Origin: CALGLS01 sp047626155 | GTDB lineage: Bacteria > Bacteroidota > Bacteroidia > Chitinophagales > Saprospiraceae | NCBI GenBank assembly: GCA_047626155.1 | Contig: JBLHRR010000001.1 | Location: 62,001 to 126,000, forward strand | Direction: 5' to 3' | DNA: 64,000 nt | Shown: positions 42,438 through 51,406 of the stretch, in pieces | Layout: the number at the start of each line of letters is the position of its first letter | Position numbering within the stretch: the first letter of the stretch is position 1 | Notes under the pieces: generated by a model | Told to the model about the DNA's origin: nothing | The model's database searches: none | Seen by the model: only the letters and a program-made list of their open reading frames with translations | Made by a program: the position numbers and the translations under genes

Positions 42438-45400
42438 ATGAATGTTTTATTTTACTTAATGACCTTATTGGCAGTCAACGCAGCGGATAGCAATCCGACA
42501 GCTCCGACAGCCACTATGCTGACCGAAACCATTACTTGGGACGGAGAAGCGGGTGACAACCTTTGGTATTCTCCGGCCAACTGGAGCGGAGACACTATTC
42601 CAGGATGGGACAGTGATATTATTATTCCATTGGAAGATACCGTTCTTCTGATTTCAGGAGTGACTACAATAATTGAATCGGTTATCCTTCAAAATGGAGC
42701 CTACCTTTACATTGGTATCAACGATACATTGATGACCACAGGAGGCGGTGGTACAGGTAGTGATGCTGTTCGATTAGAAGGAACGCCAGATTCTCTTACT
42801 ACCCTCAAAGTTAGTGGGGTGCTTTCCATTTCAAATGCGAATGGTGATGGTATCGACTTGAATGAGTATTGTTATGTACATAATACCAATGTAGGAAGAA
42901 TTGGTATCTTCAATTCAGGTGGGGATGGTATGGAAATCGGTTCCAGCTTGAAAAACGATGGAATAATTGTTATCAATACCTCCGGAGGTAAAGGAATCAA
43001 TGGTAGCGGAGCAATAGTTGATGCAGGGTCAACGATTACAAATATCGGTAGCCTGAGTATTTCTAATTCCACGGACAATGGTATCCGTCTGATTGGAGAC
43101 CTCGATATGGTGAATGAAGGAACCTTGGTTCTTTTTGCCAACACCGATGATGCTTTTACTTCTACGGCTGGAAAGTTTACTAATAATGGTACGCTACTCG
43201 CAAGCGGACGTATTAAAACGGAACACTTCATTCATGGAAATGGAGGAATCGTTTCGGTATATGACACTAATGAGCCTTTGGAATTTAGCCAAGGATTAAA
43301 CTTTAGTACTAATACTTTGATTTACGATATTGATGGTCCAGCCATTGGCCAATATGATCAGGTTTATGTGACAAGCGGCGGGATAGACATGGATACTACA
43401 ACACTAGTTCTACAAGGAGCTTACGTTCCTGTGCCTGGTGATATTTTTATGATAATAGAAAATGACATAGGAGGACCCCTCGGTAACTTAGAATTCTTTG
43501 TCGGATTGCCGGAAGGTTCTACCGTTAACTTTAATGGTGTAGACCTGTACGTCACCTATAATGCTGGTGACGAAAATGATGTAGCACTGGTAGCGGATAG
43601 TATGGTCTTAGTAGATAACGATAATGATGGTAGCCCTTTCATTTTTGATTGTGATGATAATAATCCAAACATTAGCCCAGGTGAGCCTGAAATTCCGAAC
43701 AATGCAGTTGATGAAAACTGTGATGGTATCGCTTTGATGATTGATGTGGATATGGATACCTACAATTCTGATGTAGATTGTGATGACAATAACCCCGCTG
43801 TAAATCCGGGAGCTACAGAAATTTGTGACGGAATAGATAACAATTGTGATGGAATGATCGACGAGGGACTAACTTTCGTTATTTATTATGCGGATACCGA
43901 TGGTGATGGCTTTGGAGATCTAAACACAACGTTAGATACTTGTACCATTACTGCTCCGATGGGTTATGTTTCTAACAGTACGGATTGCGACGATACAAAT
44001 AATATGTTGAATCCGTCAATTACGGAAACTTGTGATGGCATTGACAACAACTGCGATGGACAAACAGATGAAGGTTTTACTCAAGTAACTTATTATCAGG
44101 ATTTAGATGGCGATACTTACGGTAATGCCAATGATTCAATTACAACTTGTGGAACTCCTCCAATGGATTATGTTTTGGATAACACAGATTGTGATGATTT
44201 CGAATTCAATATTAACAATAGTATTACAGAAATCTGTGATGGTATTGATAATAATTGCGATGGCCAAATTGACGAAGGCTTCACATTGTTTGCTTACTTC
44301 CAAGATAATGATGGTGACGATTTCGGGGATGACTCTCAAATGATTATTTCTTGTGAATCGGTTACTCCTGTGGGCTATTCAGACTCTGGGGGTGACTGTA
44401 ATGACAACAATAACATAATATACCCGGGCGCGCCGGAATTGTGTGATGGATTGGATAACAACTGCAATATTGATGCAGATGAAGGTTTAACGTTCACCGT
44501 TTATTATATTGATGCGGACAATGATGGCTATGGAAGTCTTGATCTGACGATCTCTTCCTGCTCTGCTACACCAGATCCAGGTTATGCTGCAACTTTTGAT
44601 GACTGTGATGATGGGAATTCTGATATCAATCCTGGAGCAATGGAGATTTGTGATAATATTGATAATAACTGTGATGGACAAACAGATGAAGGGATGTTGC
44701 AAAGCACCTATTTTGCAGATACAGATAATGATGGCTTTGGAGATATGGATGCAGCTTTCGATACCTGTAGTATGACTGCTCCGATTGGCTATGTTTCAAA
44801 CAGCACAGATTGTGATGATACAAACATCGACATTAATCCGGATGCAATTGAAATTCTAGGCAATATGGTAGACGAAAACTGTGATGGCTCTGCCGATCCA
44901 TTCGCGGATTTGGATAACGATACTTATACTTCTGATGTAGATTGTGATGATAATAATCCAGACGTAAATCCAGGAGCTGCAGAGGTCTGTGATGGTATTG
45001 ACAATAATTGCGATGGCTTTATTGATGAAAACTTGGCAACGATAACCGTTTATGTCGATATGGACAATGATGGCTTCGGAGATGCTTCTACAGCCTTTGA
45101 TACTTGCTGGGCAGTGATTCCAGTTGGTTATGCAAGCAATGGTGATGATTGTAATGATGTAAATCCTGATGTAAATCCGGATGCTACAGAAATTGCAAAC
45201 AATGGTATTGATGACAATTGTGATGGTGTTGACCTAATTGATGCGGATATGGATGGCGTAGGATCTCTTGAAGATTGTGATGACAATGATGCAACTGTTT
45301 ATCCAGGTGCTCCTGAACTTTGTGATGGAATTGACAACAGTTGTGAAGGTGAAGTCGACGAAGGTTTAACGCTCACAACTTATTACGAAGATGCTGATGA

Positions 45401-45821
45401 CGATGGTTTTGGGAATATTGATGAGGCAATAGAAACCTGTGATGCTACAGCTCCTGGGGGTTACTCTTCAAACAGTGAAGATTGTGATGATACGGATGGA
45501 GATATTAATCCATTCGCAACTGAAATTCCAGACAATGGTATTGATGAAGATTGTACTGGAGGAGATTTGGTAGGCTTGGAATTGGTAGATGCGTTGTTAG
45601 TAAAAGTGGCGCCGAATCCAACGAGCGGTTTTGTCCAGGTGGAAAGCGATCAGTTTACGGCTGCTAAGATTACCTTGATGGATGTTCTTGGAAGAGTAGT
45701 GTTAGAAGAACAATTTGATGGCAATAGCAACTTGGACATTAGCAATCAAGCGGCTGGTGTATACTGGTTGAATATTGAAGATGCGAAGCGTATTTATCAG
45801 ATGAAGTTGGTGAAGGAGTAA
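42438..45821 (+). CDS. Large surface protein with 11 MopE-like metal-binding repeats and T9SS sorting domain
   Basis: A 1127-residue exported protein (signal peptide ending VNAAD). Residues about 30-390 are a Gly/Asn-rich beta-helix-like passenger region (TITWDGEAGDNLWYSPANWS, LKNDGIIVINTSGGKG). Then about 640 residues hold eleven copies of the unit DCDDNNPxxNPGAxEICDGI-DNNCDG, spaced by strands such as YYADTDGDGFGD. This is the Asp/Asn/Cys-rich pattern of the metal-binding motif of MopE-like proteins, with calcium-like DxDxDG loops as well. The last 75 residues are a T9SS domain (VKVAPNPTSGFVQVES to IYQMKLVKE). A surface calcium or copper binder is likely. It is followed by a strong terminator. 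Confidence 0.9.
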   Translation: MNVLFYLMTLLAVNAADSNPTAPTATMLTETITWDGEAGDNLWYSPANWSGDTIPGWDSDIIIPLEDTVLLISGVTTIIESVILQNGAYLYIGINDTLMTTGGGGTGSDAVRLEGTPDSLTTLKVSGVLSISNANGDGIDLNEYCYVHNTNVGRIGIFNSGGDGMEIGSSLKNDGIIVINTSGGKGINGSGAIVDAGSTITNIGSLSISNSTDNGIRLIGDLDMVNEGTLVLFANTDDAFTSTAGKFTNNGTLLASGRIKTEHFIHGNGGIVSVYDTNEPLEFSQGLNFSTNTLIYDIDGPAIGQYDQVYVTSGGIDMDTTTLVLQGAYVPVPGDIFMIIENDIGGPLGNLEFFVGLPEGSTVNFNGVDLYVTYNAGDENDVALVADSMVLVDNDNDGSPFIFDCDDNNPNISPGEPEIPNNAVDENCDGIALMIDVDMDTYNSDVDCDDNNPAVNPGATEICDGIDNNCDGMIDEGLTFVIYYADTDGDGFGDLNTTLDTCTITAPMGYVSNSTDCDDTNNMLNPSITETCDGIDNNCDGQTDEGFTQVTYYQDLDGDTYGNANDSITTCGTPPMDYVLDNTDCDDFEFNINNSITEICDGIDNNCDGQIDEGFTLFAYFQDNDGDDFGDDSQMIISCESVTPVGYSDSGGDCNDNNNIIYPGAPELCDGLDNNCNIDADEGLTFTVYYIDADNDGYGSLDLTISSCSATPDPGYAATFDDCDDGNSDINPGAMEICDNIDNNCDGQTDEGMLQSTYFADTDNDGFGDMDAAFDTCSMTAPIGYVSNSTDCDDTNIDINPDAIEILGNMVDENCDGSADPFADLDNDTYTSDVDCDDNNPDVNPGAAEVCDGIDNNCDGFIDENLATITVYVDMDNDGFGDASTAFDTCWAVIPVGYASNGDDCNDVNPDVNPDATEIANNGIDDNCDGVDLIDADMDGVGSLEDCDDNDATVYPGAPELCDGIDNSCEGEVDEGLTLTTYYEDADDDGFGNIDEAIETCDATAPGGYSSNSEDCDDTDGDINPFATEIPDNGIDEDCTGGDLVGLELVDALLVKVAPNPTSGFVQVESDQFTAAKITLMDVLGRVVLEEQFDGNSNLDISNQAAGVYWLNIEDAKRIYQMKLVKE

Positions 45822-45857
45822 TTCTTTTATGGTCTGAAATTCCTTAACGGAAAAACA

Positions 45858-45892
45858 AAAGCCCTCTTGGAAGCAATTTCCAAGAGGGCTTT
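45858..45892. terminator. Bidirectional terminator
   Basis: AAAGCCCTCTTGGAA pairs with TTCCAAGAGGGCTTT over 15 bases, between the MopE-like gene and the convergent TlpA-like gene. Confidence 0.85.
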
Positions 45893-45964
45893 GTTTATTA
45901 TGTCTATTCCGTTTCAACTTAGTTGTACCGAAAAGGATATTACGTTTATTGAAAAGCTATTATT

Positions 45965-47101
45965 TTATAACAATTCTTTTACCGCCTTCTCCAAAGCAGC
46001 TCCTCTCAAGTTCGCGCCAGCAATATTTCCATCTCTATCAATAAGGAAAGTACGCGGAATAGAGCGAACACCATAGACGCCAGCAGGCTCAGAGTTCCAG
46101 TGTTGTAAATCGCTTACATGGTAAGGCCATCTTAATTTATCCTGTTTGATAGCCGCTTCCCATTTGCTCTTGGCAGAAGCCAATTGAGAATCTTTTTGTT
46201 CCTGTGTTTTCAATTTAGGTAATAACCTTGGGTTGATGCCATCCATAGAAACATTGAAAACTTCAAAGCCTTTCTTATTGTATTTATCATACATGCTTAC
46301 AACATGAGGATTTGCCTTTCGGCATGGTCCACACCAGCTTGCCCAGAAGTCAAGAAGTACAACCTTTCCCTTAAGGTCAGAAAGTGCATAAGTTTTTCCA
46401 TCCGGGCTAGGAAGCTTAATGTCCGGAGCAGGGGCACCAACAGCTACTCGCTCAGAAGCTTTTTGATTTTGGATTTTTTTCGCCATCCCAGCTGCATACT
46501 GAGCAAAGTCATTGGCATAATCAGTATCAGGATGCGCCGCTTTAAGTTTCTGAGCAGTTAAAGTCGTAACACCAATATACTCTTCCTTACCGCCCAAGAA
46601 CATTTGAGCGACCATAGCAGCAGCAATTGGATTACTGGTAGTCTCAACATAAGCTTGCGCTTGCTCAAGCGAAGCCTTTTGAGAAGAGATTTTTTGCATC
46701 ATATCTAGGAAGCCAGTTGCGTCCGGAGCCCCTTCAATAGTGATTTGACCTTGTTTCATGGCACCCAATTCGGCAGAAAGCTTAACATCTTTCTCAGACC
46801 CATTGAGAATAAGAAGAGCGTTAGAACCACCTACCCTTACTCGATACAAACCAGGATCGAGGCCATCGACCAAATCTAAAGTGAAGTTTCCATCTCCATC
46901 TAAATCTCCTTTCTGAACAACCTGAGATTGATTGGTAAAGGTCATTCGGTCTAAGAACACCTTCATATTGCCACCATTTTCGATTTTTCCGCTAACTCGG
47001 GCACCATTAATAGGAGCGGCTACACTTGAACTTGAACAGTTTTGCAGAACTAGCCCTGAAAGAAGGAGAAAAGCTGCAAAAACAAAAGAATACTTTTTCA
47101 T
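45965..47101 (-). CDS. TlpA/ResA-like thiol-disulfide oxidoreductase lipoprotein with DUF4369-like N-terminus
   Basis: A 378-residue lipoprotein (LQNC, Cys22). Residues 33-115 form the DUF4369-like beta domain (SGKIENGGNMKVFLDRM, GLYRVRVGGSNALLILN) often found before AhpC/TSA thioredoxins in Bacteroidota. The thioredoxin fold begins near 220 (VGAPAPDIKLPSPDGKTYAL) and has the redox motif WCGPC at 256-260 in DFWASWCGPCRKANP, plus the cis-Pro region VRSIPRTFLIDRDG. It reduces disulfides in the periplasm, for example in cytochrome maturation or protein repair. It is convergent with the MopE-like gene and divergent from the RDD gene. Confidence 0.9.
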   Translation of the reverse strand: MKKYSFVFAAFLLLSGLVLQNCSSSSVAAPINGARVSGKIENGGNMKVFLDRMTFTNQSQVVQKGDLDGDGNFTLDLVDGLDPGLYRVRVGGSNALLILNGSEKDVKLSAELGAMKQGQITIEGAPDATGFLDMMQKISSQKASLEQAQAYVETTSNPIAAAMVAQMFLGGKEEYIGVTTLTAQKLKAAHPDTDYANDFAQYAAGMAKKIQNQKASERVAVGAPAPDIKLPSPDGKTYALSDLKGKVVLLDFWASWCGPCRKANPHVVSMYDKYNKKGFEVFNVSMDGINPRLLPKLKTQEQKDSQLASAKSKWEAAIKQDKLRWPYHVSDLQHWNSEPAGVYGVRSIPRTFLIDRDGNIAGANLRGAALEKAVKELL

Positions 47102-47257
47102 TTTTAGTTATTTTAATTGGATCTTTAGTATTAAAGACACCTTTAGTGAATACGTTTCTTACGTTAGACGGTACAAAAATAGTAATATTGCATAATACAT
47201 ACCAGCTTGGGAACAATGAAAAAATTGATAATTAACTTGCAGCTATAATTTAAGCTT

Positions 47258-47830
47258 ATGAATGAGGATATATTAGACGGAGATTTTAAAGGAAATGACT
47301 TTAAGGAGGTACCTATAAGCTATGCTTCATTTTGGCATCGGGTAGCTGCTAGCTTAATTGATGGACTGGTCATGATTCCTATTGTAGGGATTCTGACCAT
47401 GAATAACACGGGGTGGAAAATACTTCCCATTTATCTTCTTTGTTGGGCGGGAGTAACCATGTATAAGCCCTTTATGGAATATAATTATGAAGCAACTTTG
47501 GGGAAAATGGCTTTGGGTATAAAAGTCATCAGTCAGGATATGGAGCGAGTTTCAGCTCGCCAAGCTTTAGAGCGCTATGTTCCCTGGCTTCCCAATCAAT
47601 TTATGTCTTTGTTCGCGATGGTAACCTTGTTCAACACCCCTGGCTTTGAGGAAGCGAATACGCTGAACGAGATCGCTTTATTGCAGGTAGAAACTGGCGT
47701 GACTGAACAATCAATGTGGATGGGCTTGCTAATGATCATATCCTGCATTTTTGTCGCCTTTGATTCCGAAAAAAGAGGCCTTCATGATATGATGGCAGGA
47801 ACTTATGTGATTCATAAAAATGATAAATAG
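47258..47830 (+). CDS. RDD family inner-membrane protein
   Basis: A 190-residue membrane protein. The RDD signature is split as usual: SFWHRVAASLIDGLVMIPIV in the first helix (with Arg and Asp), KMALGIKVIS after the second helix, and ISCIFVAFDSEKRGLHDMMA near the end. Three to four hydrophobic helices. RDD proteins may be Na+/H+ antiporters or transporters, but most are uncharacterised. It is followed after 9 bases by a CYTH-domain gene, so the pair probably forms an operon. Confidence 0.87.
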   Translation: MNEDILDGDFKGNDFKEVPISYASFWHRVAASLIDGLVMIPIVGILTMNNTGWKILPIYLLCWAGVTMYKPFMEYNYEATLGKMALGIKVISQDMERVSARQALERYVPWLPNQFMSLFAMVTLFNTPGFEEANTLNEIALLQVETGVTEQSMWMGLLMIISCIFVAFDSEKRGLHDMMAGTYVIHKNDK

Positions 47831-47839
47831 AAAAATAAT

Positions 47840-48310
47840 ATGCCGATAGAAATAGAAAGAAAATTCTTATTAGCCTCAGAAGACTGGCGAAAGAAAGCAG
47901 ATAAGGGGACCATTTTTAAGCAAGGGTACCTCAATTCTCAAAAAGAAAGAACCGTCCGTATTCGGATTGCTGGAACGAAAGGTTTGATTACTGTCAAAGG
48001 AGTAACGGTGAAGAATAGCCGGGCCGAGTTCGAATATGAAATCCCTTTAGCAGATGCAGGGGAATTGTTATTGCTTTGTGAGAAACCGTTAATAGAGAAG
48101 CGAAGGTATATTGTTATGGAAAATGGAATGACTTGGGAGGTTGATGTTTTTGAGGGAGAGAATGAAGGTTTGATTTTGGCGGAAGTGGAGTTGGAATCGG
48201 AGCAGCAGGAGGTTGTTTTGCCGGATTGGGTGGGAGAGGAGGTGTCTGGGGATGTAAGGTATTATAATGCGAATTTGGTGGGGGAGCCTTTTGGGAGTTG
48301 GGGGGTGTAG
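47840..48310 (+). CDS. CYTH domain protein (triphosphate tunnel enzyme)
   Basis: A 156-residue protein with the CYTH signature ExExK at the N-terminus (EIERKF, Glu4, Glu6, Lys8), then the alternate charged strands of the tunnel fold (RTVRIRIAG, LITVKG, FEYEIPL, EKRRYIVMENGMTWEVDVFE, LILAEVELES). CYTH members bind triphosphates with a divalent ion and act as inorganic triphosphatase, thiamine triphosphatase or class IV adenylate cyclase. The short bacterial form is most often a triphosphatase, so tripolyphosphate is likely, but this is not certain. Overlaps no gene; hairpin terminator starts right after the stop. Confidence 0.9.
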   Translation: MPIEIERKFLLASEDWRKKADKGTIFKQGYLNSQKERTVRIRIAGTKGLITVKGVTVKNSRAEFEYEIPLADAGELLLLCEKPLIEKRRYIVMENGMTWEVDVFEGENEGLILAEVELESEQQEVVLPDWVGEEVSGDVRYYNANLVGEPFGSWGV

Positions 48311-48357
48311 AGGTTTCCTAAACTTCCGTGAGCATTAGGGAAAAGTTTAGGAAACCT
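48311..48357 (+). terminator. Terminator of the RDD-CYTH unit
   Basis: AGGTTTCCTAAAC (48311-48323) pairs exactly with GTTTAGGAAACCT (48345-48357). The left arm begins on the base after the CYTH stop codon. Confidence 0.7.
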
Positions 48358-48504
48358 TAGTCTGGTAATTTGTTAAAGTGAAATTCTACTCATTGTTTAA
48401 CGAAAGTGCAATTACTTAACTAGAAGTAAAATATGATTTAAAATAAAGCATGTTAGAATTAGTTCTAAATATAATCCCAATAGTAGTATTTAGTCAAGGC
48501 ATTC

Positions 48505-50058
48505 TTAGCGTTTATAAATCAGCTTACTCTTATAATTAGTGTAATAATAACTACTATTTTTATTAACATTTTTCAATGAAAATTGATAGGGTTCTTTCTC
48601 CTTAGTGGTCAAGTAGTTGTAATCGCGAATAAAGGTTTTTAGAAGACTAATATTTTTGTTTTGTAGTTTCATATGTGTACTTCCATCGGAGGTTAATACT
48701 AACGTTCTATCTTTCAAATACAACAAGTGATAACCCTCTTCAAGGCCTTGAATATAAGAATTTCGAGATCTAGCGTCCTGGTTTAGGTGTTCGGTAATAT
48801 TTTCTAAAATTACTTTCCCTTTATTATTTATAAGGTCTGAGCTTCCATCTTTTTTCGAAGCACTAAAGAAGTAGTCTTTGATAGCCACAAAAAACCGGAT
48901 GTAATTTGCCCCTAATAGTATTTCCCCAGAATTGTCAATAAGCCCTTGCTTCCCATCTAAAGTGAAAGCATGTAAATTTTTAGTAAGCGGATTGATGAAG
49001 TCATAATTTGTTTTCAGTATTAATTCTGAGCCATCCTTATTATAAAGAAAAGTCTCCCTTGCTCTTTCTTTATATCCTTTAGTAAGTACAATGTTATTTT
49101 CCGTTACCTTTGTTTCGGAATACGTCAAAGAGAATTTTATTTTACCCCATTCATCTATATAACCACCTCTTACATAGTGTCGAGTTAAGGTGTCTACCGT
49201 ATCGTTAAAACAAGACTCAGGTCTGATTTCTTGATACGTCATATTCTTTTCTACATGACCAACATAGCGCAATTTTCCTTTCCTAGGATAGTCACGAAAA
49301 ATACTAAAGCCTTCCTTCTGTATCAGTTTTCCTTTATGGTTGTAAGTGAAGTATAATTTATTTTTAAGAACAACAATATAATGTGAATTTATCTCATGGA
49401 TAGCTTGCTTTGAAGGCTTAATAATCCATTGACTTTTATGATTCTTTATACCGACATGTCCTTGCTTGTCTAGCAAAGGAAAGAGTCCTGTCTTTAAATT
49501 TGTTCTTCTATTACCTTGACCCAATACCTGAAATGAATCGAACAGATATGAGCCGTCAGGTTTTAATACAAAGAGCCTGTCTCCATCGGATAATAAACAT
49601 AGATAACTCGAATCAGAAAGAACATATCCGCAGTCCCTTCTTTTTGTTGTGATGCCAATTAACTTTTCGTCCCGATTATAAAAATGCCTTTTCCCATCGA
49701 CCTCAACGTCTATTATCGGGAGCGTACTTGTCTTTAATATGGATTGCCTACTATATTTAAGTTTTTGATCGGAGGTTGAACGTATCTTTTCCCAATCGTA
49801 ATTATAGAATTCTTCTTCCTTCTCTTCTTTCTTAAGCACATAATACTTATGCTGATACTCATTCTCAATATGGATATATTGATCGCTAGGAGATATTATT
49901 TCAGTATCATTTCTTTTATTGTAAACATAAATCTCGTTTTTTGAATTTGAATAGCGGAAATGATTTTCATCTAATATTAGAATTCCTCCAATTTTAGATA
50001 CAATATCTTTTCCATCCTCATCTAATATGGAGAAAACCGATTTAGACTTGGCGACCAA
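48505..50058 (-). CDS. WG-repeat-like protein, 5'-truncated
   Basis: The reading frame ends at 48505 and contains WG-repeat-like modules: FLVAKSKSVFSILDEDGKDI, LFPLLDKQGHVGIKN, RGGYIDEWGKIKFSL, LDGKQGLIDNSGEILL, DLINNKGKVILENI. There is no signal peptide and no ATG near its beginning. The frame simply runs back into the 3' end of the propeller gene (stop at 50111) in a different phase. A TTG at 50058 is the first plausible start, but the first module is already cut in half around there. I infer that the 5' portion has been lost. The last 500 residues could still fold if expressed. The protein would be a cell-envelope or cytoplasmic binding protein. Confidence 0.55.
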   Translation of the reverse strand: MVAKSKSVFSILDEDGKDIVSKIGGILILDENHFRYSNSKNEIYVYNKRNDTEIISPSDQYIHIENEYQHKYYVLKKEEKEEEFYNYDWEKIRSTSDQKLKYSRQSILKTSTLPIIDVEVDGKRHFYNRDEKLIGITTKRRDCGYVLSDSSYLCLLSDGDRLFVLKPDGSYLFDSFQVLGQGNRRTNLKTGLFPLLDKQGHVGIKNHKSQWIIKPSKQAIHEINSHYIVVLKNKLYFTYNHKGKLIQKEGFSIFRDYPRKGKLRYVGHVEKNMTYQEIRPESCFNDTVDTLTRHYVRGGYIDEWGKIKFSLTYSETKVTENNIVLTKGYKERARETFLYNKDGSELILKTNYDFINPLTKNLHAFTLDGKQGLIDNSGEILLGANYIRFFVAIKDYFFSASKKDGSSDLINNKGKVILENITEHLNQDARSRNSYIQGLEEGYHLLYLKDRTLVLTSDGSTHMKLQNKNISLLKTFIRDYNYLTTKEKEPYQFSLKNVNKNSSYYYTNYKSKLIYKR

Positions 50059-50110
50059 AAAGCCACAGCGAAAGATGGTTTCCCAGGCAGAAAAGGATAC
50101 AACAAAACCT

Positions 50111-51325
50111 CTACTCCACCCAATCCGCCACAAAAACATTAGTATCCCTCGTCCCTCCATTATTCCGATTACTACTAAAAGCAACCTTCTTACCATCCGG
50201 CGAGAACATAATGAAAGCATCAAAGGTATTATCAAAAGTAATCTGCTCCAAATTCTTACCATCCAAATCCATAGAAAAGATATTGAATACCCGACCGCTT
50301 TCTGATTTATGGTTAGTAGAGAACAAAACCTTCTTCCCAGAAGGATGCATATAAGGCGCCCAGTTCGCTCCCCCAAAAGAGGTCAGTTTTTTCAAACCAG
50401 AACCATCTACATTACAAATGTACAATTCCATATTAGTTGGCTGAACCAAATGTTTCGCTAAGAAATCTTTATACGTCTTCTGAGCTTCCTCACCTTGTGG
50501 GCGACTGGCACGGAATATTAACTGCTTACTATCTGGAGTGAAAAAAGCACCACCGTCATAACCAAGCCCTTTCGTAACTTGCTTTACATTTGAACCATCC
50601 AAGCCCATAGTATACAATTCCAAATCACCACTACGAGTAGAAGTAAAAACAATAGTCTTACCATCTGGAGAAACGGTAGGTTCTGCATCGTAACCCGGTG
50701 AATCTGTCAACTGCTTTAGGATGTTTCCTTCTAAGTCAGCAACGAAAATATCAAAGGCTGGAAAGATCCCCCAAACGTATTTTCCATTTACGGAACGAGG
50801 TGCTTCAGGACAAGCTTTGTCTCCTAAGTGAGTAGAAGCATAAATGATGGTTTTATCACCAGGCATAAAGTAAGAACAAGTCGTCCGACCCAATCCCGTA
50901 CTAACCATCTGTGGTTTTTCTTTCGCAGGTTTGTCCGCATCCATGATGAAGATCTGATCACAGTCAGCACCCCATGCTTTATTAGAAGCTTGGAAAACCA
51001 ATTTCTTGGAATCAAAACTCCAGTAAGCTTCTGCATTGTCGCCACCGAAAGTCATCTGTCTCATGTTGGCAAAGTGCTTTTCTTGTGGGTACCTTAATTG
51101 ACCTTCTGGTAAAGCATTTTCGGCAGCAGCAGCAGCATGAGGATTAGATCCGCTATGGGCGTGGCCTTCTTCGCCATGTTTATGGTCTTTGTCGTGGTCA
51201 TGAGCCTGCCCATCAACCTGTTCATGTCCATCGTGTTTGTGTTCTGTAGGAGCGTTGTTACAAGCTGTCGTAACGAGGAATAGGCAGATTGTTAGAGCGC
51301 CTAAAAGGGAGAATGTGCTTTTCAT
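50111..51325 (-). CDS. TolB-like beta-propeller lipoprotein with His-rich linker
   Basis: A 404-residue lipoprotein. I use the ATG at 51325 (lipobox VTTAC, Cys22); the upstream ATG at 51358 adds 11 residues without benefit. Directly after the lipid site comes a His/Asp-rich linker (residues 28-60, with HDGHEQ, HDHDKDHKHG and HAHSGSNPH), likely metal-binding. The body has WD40-like/PD40 blades as in TolB: YDAEPTVSPDGKTIVFTSTR, SGDLELYTMGLDGSNVKQVT, NWAPYMHPSGKKVLFSTNH, DAFIMFSPDGKKVAFSSNR. It is anchored at the periplasmic face of the outer membrane or surface. Partner and metal are unknown. Confidence 0.88.
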   Translation of the reverse strand: MKSTFSLLGALTICLFLVTTACNNAPTEHKHDGHEQVDGQAHDHDKDHKHGEEGHAHSGSNPHAAAAAENALPEGQLRYPQEKHFANMRQMTFGGDNAEAYWSFDSKKLVFQASNKAWGADCDQIFIMDADKPAKEKPQMVSTGLGRTTCSYFMPGDKTIIYASTHLGDKACPEAPRSVNGKYVWGIFPAFDIFVADLEGNILKQLTDSPGYDAEPTVSPDGKTIVFTSTRSGDLELYTMGLDGSNVKQVTKGLGYDGGAFFTPDSKQLIFRASRPQGEEAQKTYKDFLAKHLVQPTNMELYICNVDGSGLKKLTSFGGANWAPYMHPSGKKVLFSTNHKSESGRVFNIFSMDLDGKNLEQITFDNTFDAFIMFSPDGKKVAFSSNRNNGGTRDTNVFVADWVE

Positions 51326-51372
51326 GTTGTCTATTTTGTTGACTTCTATTATCGTCAATTTTATAATGTGGC

Positions 51373-51380
51373 CAAAAGTA
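51373..51380 (-). promoter_or_regulatory. Possible -7 element of the propeller lipoprotein gene
   Basis: On the minus strand TACTTTTG lies 47 bases upstream of the ATG at 51325. It fits TAnnTTTG; no convincing -33 box. Confidence 0.35.
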
Positions 51381-51406
51381 GCTTTATTTGAGGTAAAATT
51401 TGTAAG

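Noticed and set aside
43655..45560. Regularly spaced DNA repeats that could be mistaken for a CRISPR array
   Set aside because: They are coding repeats of a protein unit, vary in sequence, and no cas genes are near.
42872..45917. Several long frames opposite or out of phase with the MopE-like gene
   Set aside because: They arise from the repetitive GAT/AAT-rich coding sequence; residue composition is biased (Ile/Met/Val runs) and there are no domains.
50059..50376. Extension of the WG-repeat-like frame back into the propeller gene
   Set aside because: That stretch is the out-of-phase shadow of the propeller gene and encodes a Leu/Arg-rich string without relation to WG modules.
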